Assembly: GCF_900119365.1 (NCBI RefSeq)
Contig: NZ_FPJO01000027.1
Location: forward strand, 1 to 64,000
DNA from: Streptomyces atratus
GTDB taxonomy: Bacteria; Actinomycetota; Actinomycetes; Streptomycetales; Streptomycetaceae
Reading direction: 5' to 3'
DNA: 64,000 bases
The notes below the pieces were generated by a model. The model was not told where the DNA came from and made no database searches. It was given only the letters and a program-made list of their open reading frames with translations. Position 1 is the stretch's first letter. Every line of letters starts with the position of its first letter. Shown in pieces: positions 1 through 8,233 of the stretch. Made by a program: the position numbers and the translations under genes.

Positions 1-95
1 AGGCTCCCAGTAGACGACTGGGTTGATAGGCCAGATGTGGAAGCCCGGTAACGGGTGGAGCTGACTGGTACTAATAGGCCGAGGGCTTGTCCTCA
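1..95 (+). rRNA. 23S rRNA, 3' end (partial)
   Basis: The first bases match the conserved 3' terminal part of actinobacterial 23S rRNA, including the sarcin-ricin-distal tail with the ACTGGTACTAATAGGCCG stretch at about 64-81 and the GCTTGTCCTCA end seen in Streptomyces. The gene begins to the left of the window. The 3' boundary near base 95 is estimated from memory of Streptomyces operons. The 5S gene follows after a spacer of about 73 bases, so this is the distal end of an rrn operon. Confidence 0.93.
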
Positions 96-168
96 GTTGC
101 TCGCGTCCACTGTGTTAGTTCTGAAATAACGAACGGCCGTGTTGTTCCGGTGTTGTTTATTTCATAGT

Positions 169-287
169 GTTTCGGTGGTCATTGCGTTAGGGAAACGCCC
201 GGTTACATTCCGAACCCGGAAGCTAAGCCTTTCAGCGCCGATGGTACTGCAGGGGGGACCCTGTGGGAGAGTAGGACGCCGCCGAAC
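169..287 (+). rRNA. rrf: 5S rRNA
   Basis: The sequence has the full Streptomyces-type 5S body: a GTTTCGGTGGTC 5' end, the loop A/B segment CCCGGTTACATTCCGAACCC, and the 3' segment GGGAGAGTAGGACGCCGCCGAAC that pairs back with the 5' end. The length of about 119 nt is normal. It lies directly downstream of the 23S 3' end and upstream of a strong hairpin terminator, as expected for the last gene of an rrn operon. Exact end positions may be off by one to three bases. Confidence 0.95.
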
Positions 288-300
288 TCCTTTTACGGGA

Positions 301-334
301 AAGCCCCGTGCCCTTGTGGCACGGGGCTTTTCTG
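301..334 (+). terminator. rrn operon intrinsic terminator
   Basis: A perfect 13-bp stem (AAAGCCCCGTGCC pairing with GGCACGGGGCTTT) encloses a 5-nt loop and runs into TTTTC. It sits 13 bases after the 5S gene, and no coding sequence crosses it, so it is the expected rho-independent terminator of the rRNA operon. Confidence 0.93.
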
Positions 335-435
335 CGTTCACGGGATGCTTCCCGTCACCCCTGTGCAACCGGCAGCAGTGGCTGAGGGTAGGGTCAGGGG
401 GCATCATTGGCACGTTCTTCACAGGAGGCCCCCGG

Positions 436-1044
436 GTGGAGGTCCAGGAGACTCGGGTTCAGACGGACCGGGTACTCACCATCCCCAACATCCTCAGCAT
501 GGCTCGCCTTGTAGGGGTTCCGCTCTTCCTGTGGCTGATTCTTCGCCCCGTGTTCGGCGGCCCCCAGAGCGACAGCTGGGCCCTGTTGGTGCTGATGCTC
601 AGCGGCATCAGCGACTACCTCGATGGAAAGCTCGCCCGTCGGTGGAACCAGATCAGCAGCCTCGGCCGGCTCCTGGATCCTGCTGCGGACCGCCTCTACA
701 TCCTTTCGACCCTGGTTGGCCTGACCTGGCGGGAGATCCTGCCGCTGTGGCTCACCGTGGCACTTCTCGCCCGTGAGCTGATGCTCCTCGTGATGGTTGG
801 AATCCTGCGGCGTCACGGCTATCCGCCGCCCCAGGTGAACTTCCTGGGGAAGGCGGCCACGTTCAACCTGATGTACGCGTTCCCCTTGTTGCTGCTCAGC
901 GACGGAAGTGGTTGGCTTGCATCGCTGGCCGCTATTTTCGGATGGGCGTTCGCAGGTTGGGGTACAACGCTCTATTGGTGGGCAGGGATCCTCTACGTGG
1001 TTCAGGTCCGCCGGCTCGTCAAGGCGGATGTAGCAGCCGATTGA
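436..1044 (+). CDS. CDP-alcohol phosphatidyltransferase, likely eukaryote-like cardiolipin synthase
   Basis: A 202-residue polytopic membrane enzyme that transfers a phosphatidyl group from a CDP-diacylglycerol type donor to an alcohol acceptor. The family signature DxxDGxxARxxxxxxxxGxxxDxxxD is visible at about residues 53-80 (SDYLDGKLARR, then LGRLLDPAADR). Hydrophobic helices precede and follow it. The GTG at 436 is chosen because a perfect AGGAGG lies at 423-428, seven bases upstream. A longer reading frame starts inside the 5S gene and is not real. The S. coelicolor gene in this position (SCO1389, from memory) is the eukaryote-type cardiolipin synthase, and the M. tuberculosis gene in the equivalent position is pgsA2. 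The exact acceptor is inferred from that context, not from sequence. Confidence 0.85.
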   Translation: MEVQETRVQTDRVLTIPNILSMARLVGVPLFLWLILRPVFGGPQSDSWALLVLMLSGISDYLDGKLARRWNQISSLGRLLDPAADRLYILSTLVGLTWREILPLWLTVALLARELMLLVMVGILRRHGYPPPQVNFLGKAATFNLMYAFPLLLLSDGSGWLASLAAIFGWAFAGWGTTLYWWAGILYVVQVRRLVKADVAAD

Positions 1045-1157
1045 GCTCGTTGACGCGGTGCCGCGCAGTGTGGCCGGCCCGCCGCGGATGACCCGGATGG
1101 TGCCCCGACGGGCGAAGTCGGCTAGACCGTCGTCTCTTCAAGGAGGACGTTTCCGAC

Positions 1158-3653
1158 ATGAAGGCCGTCGTGATGGCTGGCGGCGAAGGCACTCGCCTTC
1201 GTCCCATGACCTCAAGCATGCCCAAGCCGCTTCTGCCCGTCGCCAATCGGCCGATCATGGAGCATGTGCTTCGGCTGCTCAAGCGACACGGGCTGAATGA
1301 GACCGTCGTAACGGTCCAGTTTCTTGCCTCGCTGGTCAAGAATTACTTCGGGGACGGCGAAGAGCTCGGGATGGAGCTCAGCTACGCCAACGAGGAGAAG
1401 CCGCTCGGCACCGCGGGGAGCGTGAAGAATGCCGAGGAAGCGCTGAAGGACGACACCTTCCTCGTCATTTCCGGTGATGCACTCACCGACTTCGATCTCA
1501 CCGATCTCATCGCCTTCCACAAGGAAAAAGGCGGTCTGGTCACGGTGTGCCTGACCCGCGTGCCGAACCCGCTGGAATTCGGCATCACAATTGTGGACGA
1601 GGGCGGCCAGGTCGAGCGTTTCCTGGAGAAGCCCACCTGGGGTCAGGTCTTCTCGGACACCGTGAACACCGGCATCTACGTCATGGAGCCCGAGGTATTC
1701 GACTATGTCGAAGCCGATGTCTCGGTGGACTGGTCCGGTGATGTCTTCCCTCAGCTCATGAAGGAAGGCAAACCCATCTACGGCTACATCGCCGAGGGCT
1801 ACTGGGAGGACGTCGGCACCCACGAAAGCTATGTGAAGGCGCAGGCCGACGTCCTTGAACGCAAGGTCGACGTCGACATCGACGGCTTCGAGATCTCACC
1901 CGGCGTATGGGTCGCCGAAGGCGCGGAAGTGCATCCCGACGCGGTGCTGCGCGGGCCGCTCTACATCGGGGATTACGCAAAGGTCGAAGCCGGTGCAGAG
2001 ATTCGCGAGCACACGGTCATCGGGTCGAACGTCGTCGTCAAGAGTGGTGCGTTCCTGCACAAGGCCGTGGTGCACGACAACGTCTATATCGGTCAGCACA
2101 GCAATCTGCGCGGCTGCGTAATCGGAAAGAACACCGATGTCATGCGGGCGGCCCGTATCGAGGACGGCGCGGTCATCGGGGACGAGTGCCTGATCGGTGA
2201 GGAGTCGATCATTCAGGGCAATGTCCGCGTCTACCCGTTCAAGACCATCGAGGCCGGCGCCTTCGTCAACACCTCGGTGATCTGGGAATCGCGCGGGCAG
2301 GCCCATCTCTTCGGCGCACGGGGCGTGTCCGGGATCCTGAACGTCGAGATCACCCCGGAACTGGCGGTCCGGCTGGCCGGCGCCTATGCCACGACTCTGA
2401 AGAAGGGCTCGACGGTCACCACCGCACGTGACCACTCCCGTGGTGCCCGTGCCCTGAAGCGAGCGGTGATCTCGGCCCTCCAGGCCAGCGCCATCGACGT
2501 CCGGGACCTGGAGAACGTCCCGCTGCCCGTCGCACGTCAGCAGACCGCACGGGGCAGCGACGGCGGGATCATGATCCGTACGTCCCCCGGCGTGCCCGAC
2601 TCGGTCGACATCATGTTCTTCGACGAGCGGGGAGCGGACCTGTCGCAGGCGCGGCAGCGGAAGCTGGACCGGGTCTACGCACGTCAGGAATACCGCCGTG
2701 CCTTCCCGGGCGAGATCGGGGATCTGCACTTCCCGTCCAGCGTCTTCGACTCGTACACCGGATCGCTGCTGCGGAACGTGGACACGGCGGGGATCGCCGA
2801 CGCGGGTCTCAAGGTGGTCGTCGACGCCTCCAACGGGAGTGCCGGGCTCGTACTGCCCAGCCTGCTGGGGCGACTCGGTGTCGATTCACTGACCATCAAT
2901 CCCGGCCTCGACGAATCACGCCCCACCGAAACCGCCGAGACCCGGCGCTCCGGACTGGTGCGGCTGGGCGAGATCGTCTCGTCGGCACGGGCCGCGTTCG
3001 GCGTCCGGTTCGACCCGGTCGGTGAGCGGCTCTCCCTGGTCGACGAGCGGGGCCGGATCGTCGAAGACGACCGGGCGCTCCTCGTGATGCTCGATCTCGT
3101 GGCGGCCGAGCGGCGCAGCGGGCGGGTGGCGTTGCCGGTCACCACGACACGGGTCGCCGAGCAGGTCGCGGCTTACCACGGCACGCAGGTCGAATGGACG
3201 ACGACATCGCCCGACGATCTGACGCGCGTGGGACGTGAGGAAGGCACCATCTTCGGTGGAGACGGGCGCGGGGGCTTCATCGTTCCCGAATTCAGCAGTG
3301 TCTTCGACGGATCGGCCGCATTCGTGCGGCTCCTCGGGCTGGTGGCCAGGACCCAGCTCACCCTCAGCCAGATCGACGCCCGCATCCCCCATGCCCATGT
3401 CCTGCGCCGTGACCTCGCCACCCCCTGGGCCGTCAAGGGACTGGTCATGCGCCGGGTCGTGGAGGCCGCCGGTGACCGCAACGTCGACACGACGGACGGT
3501 GTACGGGTGGTCGAAGCCGACGGGCGGTGGGTGATGGTGCTGCCGGACCGGGCCGAGGCGGTCACCCATCTGTGGGCCGAGGGACCGGACGACGCCTCCG
3601 CGCAGGCGCTGCTGGACGAATGGGCGGCGGTTGTGGACAGCGCAGGTCAGTGA
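1158..3653 (+). CDS. Sugar-1-phosphate nucleotidyltransferase fused to a phosphomannomutase-like domain
   Basis: An 831-residue protein with three parts: an N-terminal nucleotidyltransferase (residues 1-235; GGEGTRLRP at 8-16 and a PKPLLPV motif near 22), a left-handed beta-helix of hexapeptide repeats (about 245-370), and a C-terminal alpha-D-phosphohexomutase-like region (about 380-830). Streptomyces homologues are annotated mannose-1-phosphate guanylyltransferase, making GDP-mannose for glycans. RBS AGGAGG at 1141-1146 fixes the ATG. The mutase half is degenerate. Where TxSHNP is expected there is RTSPGVP, keeping Ser but losing His-Asn. Where the metal loop DGDxDR is expected there is GGDGRGG. 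I therefore expect nucleotidyltransferase activity and doubt mutase activity. Confidence 0.85.
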   Translation: MKAVVMAGGEGTRLRPMTSSMPKPLLPVANRPIMEHVLRLLKRHGLNETVVTVQFLASLVKNYFGDGEELGMELSYANEEKPLGTAGSVKNAEEALKDDTFLVISGDALTDFDLTDLIAFHKEKGGLVTVCLTRVPNPLEFGITIVDEGGQVERFLEKPTWGQVFSDTVNTGIYVMEPEVFDYVEADVSVDWSGDVFPQLMKEGKPIYGYIAEGYWEDVGTHESYVKAQADVLERKVDVDIDGFEISPGVWVAEGAEVHPDAVLRGPLYIGDYAKVEAGAEIREHTVIGSNVVVKSGAFLHKAVVHDNVYIGQHSNLRGCVIGKNTDVMRAARIEDGAVIGDECLIGEESIIQGNVRVYPFKTIEAGAFVNTSVIWESRGQAHLFGARGVSGILNVEITPELAVRLAGAYATTLKKGSTVTTARDHSRGARALKRAVISALQASAIDVRDLENVPLPVARQQTARGSDGGIMIRTSPGVPDSVDIMFFDERGADLSQARQRKLDRVYARQEYRRAFPGEIGDLHFPSSVFDSYTGSLLRNVDTAGIADAGLKVVVDASNGSAGLVLPSLLGRLGVDSLTINPGLDESRPTETAETRRSGLVRLGEIVSSARAAFGVRFDPVGERLSLVDERGRIVEDDRALLVMLDLVAAERRSGRVALPVTTTRVAEQVAAYHGTQVEWTTTSPDDLTRVGREEGTIFGGDGRGGFIVPEFSSVFDGSAAFVRLLGLVARTQLTLSQIDARIPHAHVLRRDLATPWAVKGLVMRRVVEAAGDRNVDTTDGVRVVEADGRWVMVLPDRAEAVTHLWAEGPDDASAQALLDEWAAVVDSAGQ

Positions 3654-3661
3654 CGGTTCTT

Positions 3662-3705
3662 CCGGTGTGCCCGAAGGCGTCCGTAGGTGCCCGCGGGCAC
3701 ACCGG
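3662..3705. terminator. Inverted repeat, possible terminator
   Basis: A perfect 12-bp inverted repeat (CCGGTGTGCCCG and CGGGCACACCGG) separated by 20 bases follows the nucleotidyltransferase stop codon by 8 bases. There is no clear T-run, so termination is only inferred from position. Confidence 0.45.
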
Positions 3706-3742
3706 TGGGGCCATTCGGCGGTAGCGGCGGCGACGTGCGACG

Positions 3743-4675
3743 ATGTGCGGCATGTCGCAGCAGCCCCCCGATCGGAGTACCGCCTCGCCGCCAGCGCGTC
3801 CCGACGCGTCCATGTCGCTGCTGACCAATGTGATGGACCACAGCCTGGACGACGGATACGCCGAGGCGTCGGCGCGTCGCAAGGCCGACGGGAGTGCGGG
3901 TCTGCCCCGTACGCTCAAGTCGAGGCTCGGCCTCGCCGCATGTCTGGTGCTCGCCGCCCTCGTGGTCACGCTCGGGGCCGCGCAGGCACGCGTCTCCGCG
4001 CCGGTCCTCGCCAAGGAGCGCCAGGAGCTGATCGATCGCATCGACGACGAGACGTCGGCAGCCGACACCCTTGAGTCCCAGGTCGACAAGCTCCGGGACG
4101 ATGTGGGCCGGCGTCAGCGCAAGGCGTTGGAGAAGCACGGCGGGGACCAGGGGGAGCGAGTGGCGCTGCTTGCCGGGGCGACCCCGGTGGAGGGACCTGG
4201 CGTGAAGCTCGTGGTCGACGACGCCAAGAACACCGACCAGGGGGGTGGCGGCCCCAGGGAGACCAGCGGATTCGCCGACACCGGTCGGGTCCGTGACCGG
4301 GACCTCCAGCGGGTCGTCAACGGGCTGTGGCAGTCCGGCGCGGAGGCGATCGCGATCAACGGGCAGCGGCTGACGGCCCTGTCGGCGATCCGAGCGGCGG
4401 GCGACGCCATACTGGTCGACAACAGGCCGCTCGTGCCGCCGTACACGGTGCTGGCGGTGGGGAACGGGAAGCAACTCGGCACCGCGTTCCAGGACAGTGC
4501 CGACGGTCAGTATCTGCAGGCGCTCAAGGACACCTTCGACATCCGGACGAGCATGTCCGTGCAGCAGAAGGTGAGCCTCCCGGTCGCGCCGAGCCTGATC
4601 GTACGTACAGCAGAGCCTTATCAGGCCGCAGACACCGGCAGTGGTGCGGCAGACTCAGGGAAGGGCACATCGTGA
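3743..4675 (+). CDS. DUF881 family membrane-anchored protein
   Basis: A 310-residue protein with one transmembrane segment near residues 62-80 (LAACLVLAALVVTLG), then a coiled-coil stretch (about 90-130) and the DUF881 fold (about 145-290), so the bulk is outside the cell. The function of the family is unknown. In actinobacteria it is encoded in pairs flanking sbp, and this is the first of the pair. The start is uncertain between ATG 3743 and ATG 3752, as neither has a clear RBS. Its stop codon overlaps the GTG of sbp, indicating translational coupling. The cluster corresponds to Rv1823-Rv1825 in M. tuberculosis. Confidence 0.82.
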   Translation: MCGMSQQPPDRSTASPPARPDASMSLLTNVMDHSLDDGYAEASARRKADGSAGLPRTLKSRLGLAACLVLAALVVTLGAAQARVSAPVLAKERQELIDRIDDETSAADTLESQVDKLRDDVGRRQRKALEKHGGDQGERVALLAGATPVEGPGVKLVVDDAKNTDQGGGGPRETSGFADTGRVRDRDLQRVVNGLWQSGAEAIAINGQRLTALSAIRAAGDAILVDNRPLVPPYTVLAVGNGKQLGTAFQDSADGQYLQALKDTFDIRTSMSVQQKVSLPVAPSLIVRTAEPYQAADTGSGAADSGKGTS

Positions 4676-5004
4676 TCGCCGTACTGGGCCTCGTCGTGGG
4701 AGTCGTGGTCGGACTGTTGGTCCGGCCCGAGGTGCCGGCCGTGGTCGAGCCGTATCTCCCGATCGCCGTCGTGGCCGCCCTCGACGCAGTCTTCGGTGGT
4801 CTGCGGGCCATGCTCGACGGGATCTTTGTCGACAAGGTGTTCGTCGTGTCGTTCCTCTCGAACGTCGTGGTGGCCGCACTGATCGTGTTCCTGGGCGACA
4901 AGCTGGGTGTCGGAGCGCAGCTGTCCACCGGTGTGGTGGTCGTGCTCGGGATCCGGATCTTCTCCAACGCCGCGGCCATCCGCCGGCACGTCTTCCGGGC
5001 CTGA
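4672..5004 (+). CDS. sbp: Small basic protein (Sbp, DUF1290 family)
   Basis: A 110-residue integral membrane protein with about three to four hydrophobic helices (VIAVLGLVVGVVVGLLV at the N-terminus, AVVAALDAVFGGL, FLSNVVVAALIVFLG, VVVVLGIRIF). The length and helix order fit the Sbp/DUF1290 family, whose biochemical role is not established. The GTG start overlaps the TGA of the preceding DUF881 gene (GTGA). Its neighbours on both sides are DUF881 proteins, the standard actinobacterial order. The second DUF881 gene starts 5 bases after its stop, so the three are one operon and probably form one envelope complex (inference). Confidence 0.85.
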   Translation: MIAVLGLVVGVVVGLLVRPEVPAVVEPYLPIAVVAALDAVFGGLRAMLDGIFVDKVFVVSFLSNVVVAALIVFLGDKLGVGAQLSTGVVVVLGIRIFSNAAAIRRHVFRA

Positions 5005-5009
5005 CGCCG

Positions 5010-5798
5010 ATGAGCAACCAAGAACTTCCCGGCGAGCCGGAGCGCGCCGACGAGCAGACGCCCGGCTCCACCAAGGAACTCACCGGTCGTCAGCGGCTGA
5101 TCGCCGGGCTGTGGCCGCCGCGGGTGACGCGGGCCCAACTCGTCGTCGCGCTCCTGCTGTTCGTGCTCGGTCTCGGACTGGCCATTCAGGTGCGGTCCAA
5201 CAGTGACAACAGCGCGCTGCGGGGTGCCCGGCAGGAGGACCTGGTCCGGATCCTCGACGAGCTGGACGACCGGACACAGCGCCTGGAGGACGAGAAGCAG
5301 CGGCTGGCCGCCCAGCGCACCGAGCTGGAGAACAGCTCCGACCAGGCCGAGGAGGCACGTAAGCAGACGGTGGAGAAGGAGCGGCAACTCGGTGTGCTCG
5401 CGGGCACCGTGGCGGCACACGGCCCCGGGATCACGCTCACCGTCAACGACCCCGGGGACGGGGTGAAGGCGGACATGCTGCTCGACGCACTCCAGGAGCT
5501 GCGGGCGGCGGGTGCCGAGGCGATCGAGGTCAATGGAGTGCGTGTGGTGGCCAATACGTACTTCTCCGGTGACGGCGGCAATGTCAGGGTCGACGACCGT
5601 AAGATCACCGCGCCGTACGTCTTCAAGGTGATCGGCAAGCCCCAGGATCTGGAGCCGGCGCTGAACATCCCGGGCGGTGTGGTCCAGACACTGGAGAAGG
5701 AGCAGGCCACCGTGCAGGTCGAGCAGGTCGACGACATCGTCGTGGACGCCTTGCGACCGGCGAAGCAGCCTGACTACGCTCGGTCGTCGTCCCCGTGA
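5010..5798 (+). CDS. DUF881 family membrane-anchored protein (second copy)
   Basis: A 262-residue paralogue of the gene at 3743. It has a cytoplasmic N-terminus of about 45 residues, one membrane helix (QLVVALLLFVLGLGLAI, about 45-62), a long heptad-rich coiled coil (about 75-125, rich in E, Q, R and L) and the DUF881 domain containing GPGITLTVND and AEAIEVNGVRV. It starts 5 bases after sbp. The coiled coil is longer than in the first copy, which would allow heteromeric pairing (inference). No catalytic residues can be pointed out. Confidence 0.84.
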   Translation: MSNQELPGEPERADEQTPGSTKELTGRQRLIAGLWPPRVTRAQLVVALLLFVLGLGLAIQVRSNSDNSALRGARQEDLVRILDELDDRTQRLEDEKQRLAAQRTELENSSDQAEEARKQTVEKERQLGVLAGTVAAHGPGITLTVNDPGDGVKADMLLDALQELRAAGAEAIEVNGVRVVANTYFSGDGGNVRVDDRKITAPYVFKVIGKPQDLEPALNIPGGVVQTLEKEQATVQVEQVDDIVVDALRPAKQPDYARSSSP

Positions 5799-5988
5799 AG
5801 CCGCGGCACGAACGGGACGAAGGACACGGGTACGAGGTTGCGGGGGGTCGCCGCATCGTATTGGTGGCGCGTGGTGGAAACTGTCGAGTGGATACGGACG
5901 TTGTGAAGATGTCCGGGTCGGCAGGTGTGTTCATTCAGGGTTCGTCCTGCCCCACGGGCGGGTCTATTTCGGTCAAGGGGAATCGCCC

Positions 5989-6777
5989 GTGAAGTTGTTT
6001 GGGAAGTTGTTCGGCAAGAGCGCTCGCGACGAGGCTGCCCGCCATCGCGCACCGCGCCATGGCCAGGGAGACGAGCAGGGCACGGAGCGCCCGCTCTTCC
6101 GGGATCAGGTGTCGGGTACGGGCAGTGACAATTCGGGAGCTTCCGGCGCGTCGTCTGTTGACCCTGCCGGTCCCGGCCGCATAGGTTTCGGAGAATCGTC
6201 GACCTCGAATACGGGTGGAGAGTTCGCCCCCAGGCAGGAGGGTTCGTCCATGCCGGTCTGTACGAGGTGCGGTCATCGCAACGCCGAGGCCAGTCGTTTC
6301 TGCTCCAACTGCGGTGCGCCGCTGAGGGGCGGGGTACCCGAGCGTGCCTCGGAGACGACCTCCACCATCTCCATCTCCGGTCTTGAGGCATACGAGGCGG
6401 AGGCGACCGGGCAGACGGCCGTTCCGTCGCTCTCGCCCGAGGCTCAGGCCGCCGTCGATGCCCTTCCGCTCGGCTCCGCGCTCCTGGTGGTGCGCCGCGG
6501 TCCGAACTCCGGCAGTCGCTTCCTGCTGGACGGTGAGCTGACCACGGCCGGCCGTCACCCGCAGAGCGACATCTTCCTCGATGACGTGACGGTGTCGCGG
6601 CGGCATGTGGAGTTCCGCAGGGGACCCGACGGCAGCTTCACGGTCGGGGACGTGGGAAGCCTGAACGGCACCTACGTCAACCGGGAGCGCATCGACTCCG
6701 TCGCCCTGTCCAACGGCGACGAAGTGCAGATCGGCAAGTACCGGCTGGTCTTCTACGCGAGCCAGCGCGGTATCTGA
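5989..6777 (+). CDS. FHA-domain protein with zinc ribbon, GarA/OdhI-like
   Basis: A 262-residue phosphothreonine-binding regulator. Residues 1-85 are low complexity. Residues about 92-108 form a zinc ribbon (CTRCGHRN, then CSNCG). ETTST follows at 122-126, and the C-terminal 95 residues are an FHA domain (AGRHPQSDIFLDD, VSRRHVEF, SLNGTYVN). In M. tuberculosis GarA the matching ETTS threonines are phosphorylated by PknB/PknG and bind intramolecularly to the FHA domain, switching off inhibition of 2-oxoglutarate metabolism. The near identity of the FHA core and the motif suggests the same mechanism. The GTG at 5989 has a weak GGGG-type RBS. The ATG at 6250 has a perfect AGGAGG (6236-6241) and would give a 175-residue, GarA-sized form, so both may be used. 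Confidence 0.88.
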   Translation: MKLFGKLFGKSARDEAARHRAPRHGQGDEQGTERPLFRDQVSGTGSDNSGASGASSVDPAGPGRIGFGESSTSNTGGEFAPRQEGSSMPVCTRCGHRNAEASRFCSNCGAPLRGGVPERASETTSTISISGLEAYEAEATGQTAVPSLSPEAQAAVDALPLGSALLVVRRGPNSGSRFLLDGELTTAGRHPQSDIFLDDVTVSRRHVEFRRGPDGSFTVGDVGSLNGTYVNRERIDSVALSNGDEVQIGKYRLVFYASQRGI

Positions 6778-6794
6778 CCCGTCAGGGAAGGTCC

Positions 6795-7538
6795 ATGCTG
6801 AGAACACCGACGGGCGGTGCCGTGGTCGGCACCGCCACCGCCGACGACCGCCCGATGAGCATCGGCACGGTGCTTCTGCGGCTGCGGGACGAGTTCCCCG
6901 AGGTCACGATCTCCAAGATTCGATTCCTGGAGGCCGAAGGGCTCGTCGAGCCGCAGCGGACCCCTTCCGGTTACCGCAAGTTCCGTGGCGCCGACGTGGA
7001 GCGGCTGGCTCAGGTGCTGCGCATGCAGCGGGACCACTACCTCCCGCTGAAGGTCATCCGTGAGCATCTGGATGCCCTCGCCCGTGGTGAACAGGCCGCC
7101 CTGCCGTCCGGGGGCGGCCCGCGGGACCTGACCGACGGCGGCTGGGACGCGGAGTCCGGACGGGCCACCGCGGCCCGGATCGGCCGCGCCGAGCTGCTGG
7201 CGGCCGCCGAGGTCACCGAGAGCGACCTCGACGAGTGGGAGTCGTACGGCCTGGTCACTCCGACCGCCGAGGGCGGCTACGACGCCGAGACGGTGACCGT
7301 TGCCAGGCTTGTGGCGGATCTGGGCAGGTTCGGTCTGGAGCCGCGTCACCTGCGTGCCATGCGGGCGGCCGCGGATCGCGAGGTCGGGCTCATCGAGCAG
7401 GTGGTCGCGCCCCTGCGCCGACACCGGAATCCGCAGACCAGAGCCCATGCGGAGGCCACTGCGAAAGAGCTCGCGGAGCTGTCCGTGAGGCTTCATTCGG
7501 CCCTTGTGCAGAGCGCTCTGCACATCCGGCTCCACTGA
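6795..7538 (+). CDS. MerR family transcriptional regulator (Rv1828-like)
   Basis: A 247-residue DNA-binding protein. A MerR winged helix lies at about residues 22-90 (IGTVLLRLRDEF, ISKIRFLEAEGL, RTPSGYRKF). A second helical domain of about 130 residues follows, rather than a metal-binding loop, and no cysteines are seen where metal-responsive MerR proteins have them. It starts 17 bases after the FHA gene, behind a GGAAGG RBS. The FHA / MerR / bifunctional nuclease / MerR order is conserved in actinobacteria. The effector is unknown. Confidence 0.86.
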   Translation: MLRTPTGGAVVGTATADDRPMSIGTVLLRLRDEFPEVTISKIRFLEAEGLVEPQRTPSGYRKFRGADVERLAQVLRMQRDHYLPLKVIREHLDALARGEQAALPSGGGPRDLTDGGWDAESGRATAARIGRAELLAAAEVTESDLDEWESYGLVTPTAEGGYDAETVTVARLVADLGRFGLEPRHLRAMRAAADREVGLIEQVVAPLRRHRNPQTRAHAEATAKELAELSVRLHSALVQSALHIRLH

Positions 7539-7579
7539 TCAGCCCGGTGCCCGACTACCCAAACCTGCCGGGCACGTCC

Positions 7580-7591
7580 TAGGGTTGCTGT
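7580..7591 (+). promoter_or_regulatory. Possible -10 element for a leaderless transcript
   Basis: TAGGGT at 7580-7585 fits the TANNNT -10 consensus and ends 6 bases before the GTG at 7592. No Shine-Dalgarno sequence is present. Transcription would start at or next to the GTG, giving a leaderless mRNA, common in Streptomyces. No good -35 is visible. Confidence 0.4.
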
Positions 7592-8065
7592 GTGAACGAG
7601 CTCGACGTTGTGGGTGTCCGGGTGGAAATGCCCTCCAACCAACCGATCGTGCTCCTGCGTGAAGTGGGAGGCGACCGGTACCTCCCCATTTGGATCGGTC
7701 CTGGTGAGGCGACCGCGATCGCCTTCGCCCAGCAGGGCATGGCTCCGGCCAGGCCGCTGACCCATGACCTCTTCAAAGACGTGCTCGAGGCCGTCGGCCA
7801 GGAGCTCACCGAGGTCCGCATCACGGACCTCCGGGAAGGGGTCTTCTACGCGGAGCTGGTCTTCGCCAGCGGAGTCGAGGTGAGCGCGCGGCCGTCCGAC
7901 GCCATAGCGCTCGCGCTGCGCACCGGAACGCCGATCTACGGCAGTGACGGGGTGCTCGACGATGCAGGCATCGCCATCCCGGACGAGCAGGAGGATGAGG
8001 TGGAGAAGTTCCGCGAGTTCCTCGATCAGATCTCTCCGGAGGATTTCGGTACCAACAGTCAGTGA
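7592..8065 (+). CDS. Bifunctional nuclease family protein (DUF151)
   Basis: A 157-residue protein with the DUF151/BFN core: an N-terminal beta segment ending in LPIWIGPGEATAIAFA (about 31-46), RPLTHDLF, and RPSDAIALALR (about 99-109). The C-terminus is acidic (DEQEDEVEKF). Plant and bacterial members have been reported to degrade RNA and DNA, and the M. tuberculosis equivalent is Rv1829. The GTG start lacks an RBS and follows a -10-like element, so it is probably read from a leaderless transcript. It lies between two MerR genes, as in other actinobacteria. Its biological role in this locus is unknown. Confidence 0.86.
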   Translation: MNELDVVGVRVEMPSNQPIVLLREVGGDRYLPIWIGPGEATAIAFAQQGMAPARPLTHDLFKDVLEAVGQELTEVRITDLREGVFYAELVFASGVEVSARPSDAIALALRTGTPIYGSDGVLDDAGIAIPDEQEDEVEKFREFLDQISPEDFGTNSQ

Positions 8066-8174
8066 CCGTTCTTCGGGGTCGCCGTCAGCGCATCCGGCAA
8101 GCCTTTCCCGCTCGTGAGGCACGGGAAACCACCCTCAGGGTGATTATCACTCGGCGTGCCGAGTGTGGCGATCG

Positions 8175-8203
8175 TTGACGCACCCCGAGTGACTGCCTAC
8201 CTT
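8175..8203 (+). promoter_or_regulatory. Vegetative-type promoter of the second MerR gene
   Basis: TTGACG (8175-8180) and TACCTT (8198-8203) are separated by exactly 17 bases, a good match to the principal sigma factor consensus of Streptomyces. The start point would be near 8210, 24 bases before the GTG at 8234. This supports that start over the in-frame ATG at 8156, which would lie upstream of the promoter. Confidence 0.6.
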
Positions 8204-8233
8204 CGAGATGGCAGGTCAAGGACGGAGGTCGGC

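Noticed and set aside
139..435. N-terminal extension of the phosphatidyltransferase frame
   Set aside because: It overlaps the 5S rRNA and its terminator. GTG 436 with AGGAGG is the true start.
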